Positions 62,544 through 64,000 of a DNA stretch of 64,000 nt are shown here, piece after piece. Source of the DNA: Kitasatospora sp. NBC_00374. GTDB taxonomy: Bacteria > Actinomycetota > Actinomycetes > Streptomycetales > Streptomycetaceae. Under the pieces are notes generated by a model, which saw nothing but the letters and a program-made list of their open reading frames with translations, made no database searches and had not been told where the DNA came from. Location: the NCBI RefSeq assembly GCF_041434935.1, contig NZ_CP107964.1, positions 4,628,501 through 4,692,500 on the forward strand, given 5' to 3'. The position numbers and the translations under genes were made by a program. The number at the start of each line of letters is the position of its first letter. Position 1 is the stretch's first letter.

Positions 62544-63806
62544 TTGAACCTCATGCGCTGGAGCGCCCGGCTCACCGGAGCCCCGCGGCGTGCCGTTCCC
62601 CCGAGCAGCACCGACGAGCCGGTCACCGTCCCCGGCCCCCGAGACCCGGCCGTCCCGCCGGGCCTCCTCGACGCCCGCGACCTCGAACACCTCTACGACC
62701 TGCGGGACGTCCTGCGCCGGCTCCCCGCCCCCGTCGCCGTCACCTACGGACCGCAGCACCAGCTCGGCTACGCCAACCGCGCCTACCGGGAGCTCTTCGG
62801 AGCCCGGACCAACGGCCCGCCGGCCGCCGAGGCGCTCCCGGAGCTGGCCGCCCTCGGCGTCCTGCCCCTCCTCGACCAGGTCCTGCGCAGCGGGCGCCCG
62901 CGCAGCGTGAAGTCCCGGGCGATCCTCAGCCTGGGCGGCAACCGCTACTACAACATCTCCTGCGTCCCGCTCGGTGCGCAGGCGGAAGGCGCCACCCCGG
63001 TCGGCGTCCTGATCTTCGCCGCCGAGGTGACCGACCAGGTCCAGGCGGCCCTGCGCCTGCGTGAGGCCGAACGCCGCCAGCGCCAGGCCGCCGTCACCCT
63101 CCAGCGCAGTCTCCTCCCGCAGAAGCTGGAACAGCCCGCCGACCTCCGGGTCGCGGCCACCTACCAGCCAGGCGGAGCCGACGCGGCGGTCGGCGGTGAC
63201 TGGTACGACGTCATCGGCCTCGGCGGCGGCCGCACCGCGATGGTGATCGGCGACGTCATGGGCCGCGGCATGCGCGCCGCCGCCGTGATGGGACAGCTGC
63301 GCACCGCCGTCCGCGCCTACGCACGGCTCGACCTCCCGCCGCACGAGGTCATGAGCCTGCTCGACGGCCTCGCCATGGAGATCGACGCCAACCAGATCGC
63401 CACCTGCGCCTACGCCGTCTGGGACCCGGACACCAGCAGCCTCACCTACGCGTCCGCCGGCCACCTGCCCTTCCTGCTGCGCTGCCCCGAGGGCACCGTC
63501 CTGCAGAGCGAGGAACTGAACGGTCCGCCCCTGGGCACCGGCAGCGGTACCCACGTCTCGCACACCCTGCGCCTGCTTCCCGGGACCACCGGCGTCTTCT
63601 ACACCGACGGCCTGGTCGAGCGCCGGGAGGAGGACATCGACAACGGGATCGACCTGCTGTCGCGCGCCCTGAGCGGTGCGGCCGGCACTCCCGACGTCAT
63701 CTGCGCCCGCCTGCTCCGGGCCATGGGGGTCACCGCGGAGCACGACGACGACGTCGCCGTGCTGGCCTTCCAGCTGCCACTTGACTCTCCTCCCGAGGAT
63801 GCCTAA
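62544..63806 (+). CDS. PAS-PP2C (SpoIIE-type) protein phosphatase
   Basis: A 420-residue phosphatase. A PAS-like domain lies at about residues 55-170 (LPAPVAVTYGPQHQLGYANR, RAILSLGGNRYYNISCVPLG), a coiled linker with LRLREAERRQRQAAVTLQRS follows, then the SpoIIE PP2C domain (about 195-415): AAVGGDWYDVIGLGGGR, VIGDVMGRGMRAAAVMGQLR and GVFYTDGLVERREEDIDNG. It should dephosphorylate an anti-sigma antagonist in response to the PAS signal. The TTG at 62544 is taken; an ATG three codons later is possible. It is the second SpoIIE-type phosphatase of the window and has no nearby partner gene. Confidence 0.92.
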   Translation: MNLMRWSARLTGAPRRAVPPSSTDEPVTVPGPRDPAVPPGLLDARDLEHLYDLRDVLRRLPAPVAVTYGPQHQLGYANRAYRELFGARTNGPPAAEALPELAALGVLPLLDQVLRSGRPRSVKSRAILSLGGNRYYNISCVPLGAQAEGATPVGVLIFAAEVTDQVQAALRLREAERRQRQAAVTLQRSLLPQKLEQPADLRVAATYQPGGADAAVGGDWYDVIGLGGGRTAMVIGDVMGRGMRAAAVMGQLRTAVRAYARLDLPPHEVMSLLDGLAMEIDANQIATCAYAVWDPDTSSLTYASAGHLPFLLRCPEGTVLQSEELNGPPLGTGSGTHVSHTLRLLPGTTGVFYTDGLVERREEDIDNGIDLLSRALSGAAGTPDVICARLLRAMGVTAEHDDDVAVLAFQLPLDSPPEDA

Positions 63807-64000
63807 AGTTCTTCGAGCTGCCCGTCTCTGGGAGCACCGGACACGTGTTCTACGCGGACGGTCCCGAGGCAGCCAATCCCTTGAACCACACTTCTCGTCC
63901 CACTGGGTCGCGCTCTGTCGCGTCCCGGTGTGAATTGGCGTGCGCGTTTATATGGATTGCGGTTGGATTCGCTTTTCGGAGTGGGGTTCGGCTAGAGTTT
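63807..64000. other. Right-edge region without a supported gene
   Basis: After the phosphatase stop the sequence becomes less GC-rich near 63935-64000 (GTTTATATGG, GGATTCGCTTTTCGG, CTAGAGTTT), which looks like a promoter region for a rightward gene beyond the window. No well-spaced -35/-10 pair can be fixed before the edge. Confidence 0.3.

Noticed and set aside
63940..64000. A promoter at the right edge
   Set aside because: The region is AT-richer and has a TAGAGT box, but no properly spaced -35 and no visible downstream gene to support it.

Overview
The window is very GC-rich actinomycete DNA with Streptomyces/Kitasatospora-type gene content: a conservon with two cytochrome P450 genes, SpoIIE-type phosphatases, a c-di-AMP (ydaO-type) leader before a cell-wall peptidase, XRE-cupin and MocR regulators, and tRNA genes without encoded CCA. 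GTG and TTG starts are frequent and 4-base stop/start overlaps are common. Kitasatospora is my best guess at genus, but that is an inference. I see no insertion sequence, integrase or prophage. The window reads as ordinary chromosome with accessory modules and several decayed genes.

Layout. 0-5.6 kb: a partial gene off the left edge, a hypothetical gene, a toxin-antitoxin pair with a palindromic operator, a tRNA-Glu/Asp/Phe operon, a small metallopeptidase, a fluoride-export operon (crcB, DUF190, crcB) and a lipoprotein. 5.6-16.4 kb: a DEAD-box RNA helicase with an RGG/RDR-repeat tail, a bacterial PARG, LtrA, a tyrosine phosphatase, an SDR, a transglutaminase-like protein, a winged-helix protein, a nucleotidyltransferase, tRNA-Lys, an HTH-gene remnant and a VOC protein. 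16.5-28.9 kb: beta-phosphoglucomutase plus GH65 phosphorylase, a ThDP enzyme, WYL regulator/MFS exporter, XRE-cupin regulator with a DUF6126-like micro-membrane protein, an NADP-binding reductase, and a MocR regulator divergent from AhpD-like and PEP-mutase-family genes. 29-37 kb: conservon cvnA-B-C-D with CYP157-like and CYP154-like P450s, then a GAF-PAS-GAF-PP2C phosphatase. 37-47.3 kb: small secreted proteins, a TetR/hydrolase/tautomerase module, the ydaO leader with an M23 peptidase, a GNAT, membrane proteins, two decayed or overlapping loci, and two identical initiator tRNA genes on a 223-bp tandem duplication. 46-53.4 kb: prsW, trmB, lhgO, a Ro60-like TROVE gene, two Y-RNA-like genes and a TPR regulator. 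54-64 kb: an asparagine-synthetase-like protein with a degenerate ATP loop, USP, DsbA-like, a frameshifted membrane sigma factor, TetR, an NADH-dehydrogenase-like gene without a normal start codon, and a PAS-PP2C phosphatase.

The most notable system is the Ro/Y-RNA locus at 49.7-51.9 kb. Behind the TROVE-VWA gene lie two tandem copies of a roughly 155-160 nt RNA gene. In each, a tRNA-like T arm, a closed 7-bp acceptor-like hairpin and a D arm occur in permuted order inside a long terminal stem, as in bacterial YrlA RNAs. Two further partial copies of the 5' motif lie between them and the TROVE gene.

Limits: functions come from recognised motifs and family resemblance read by eye. No search, folding program or alignment was run. 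Start codons were chosen by Shine-Dalgarno spacing, overlap and homologue-like N termini. Promoters and operators are candidates.
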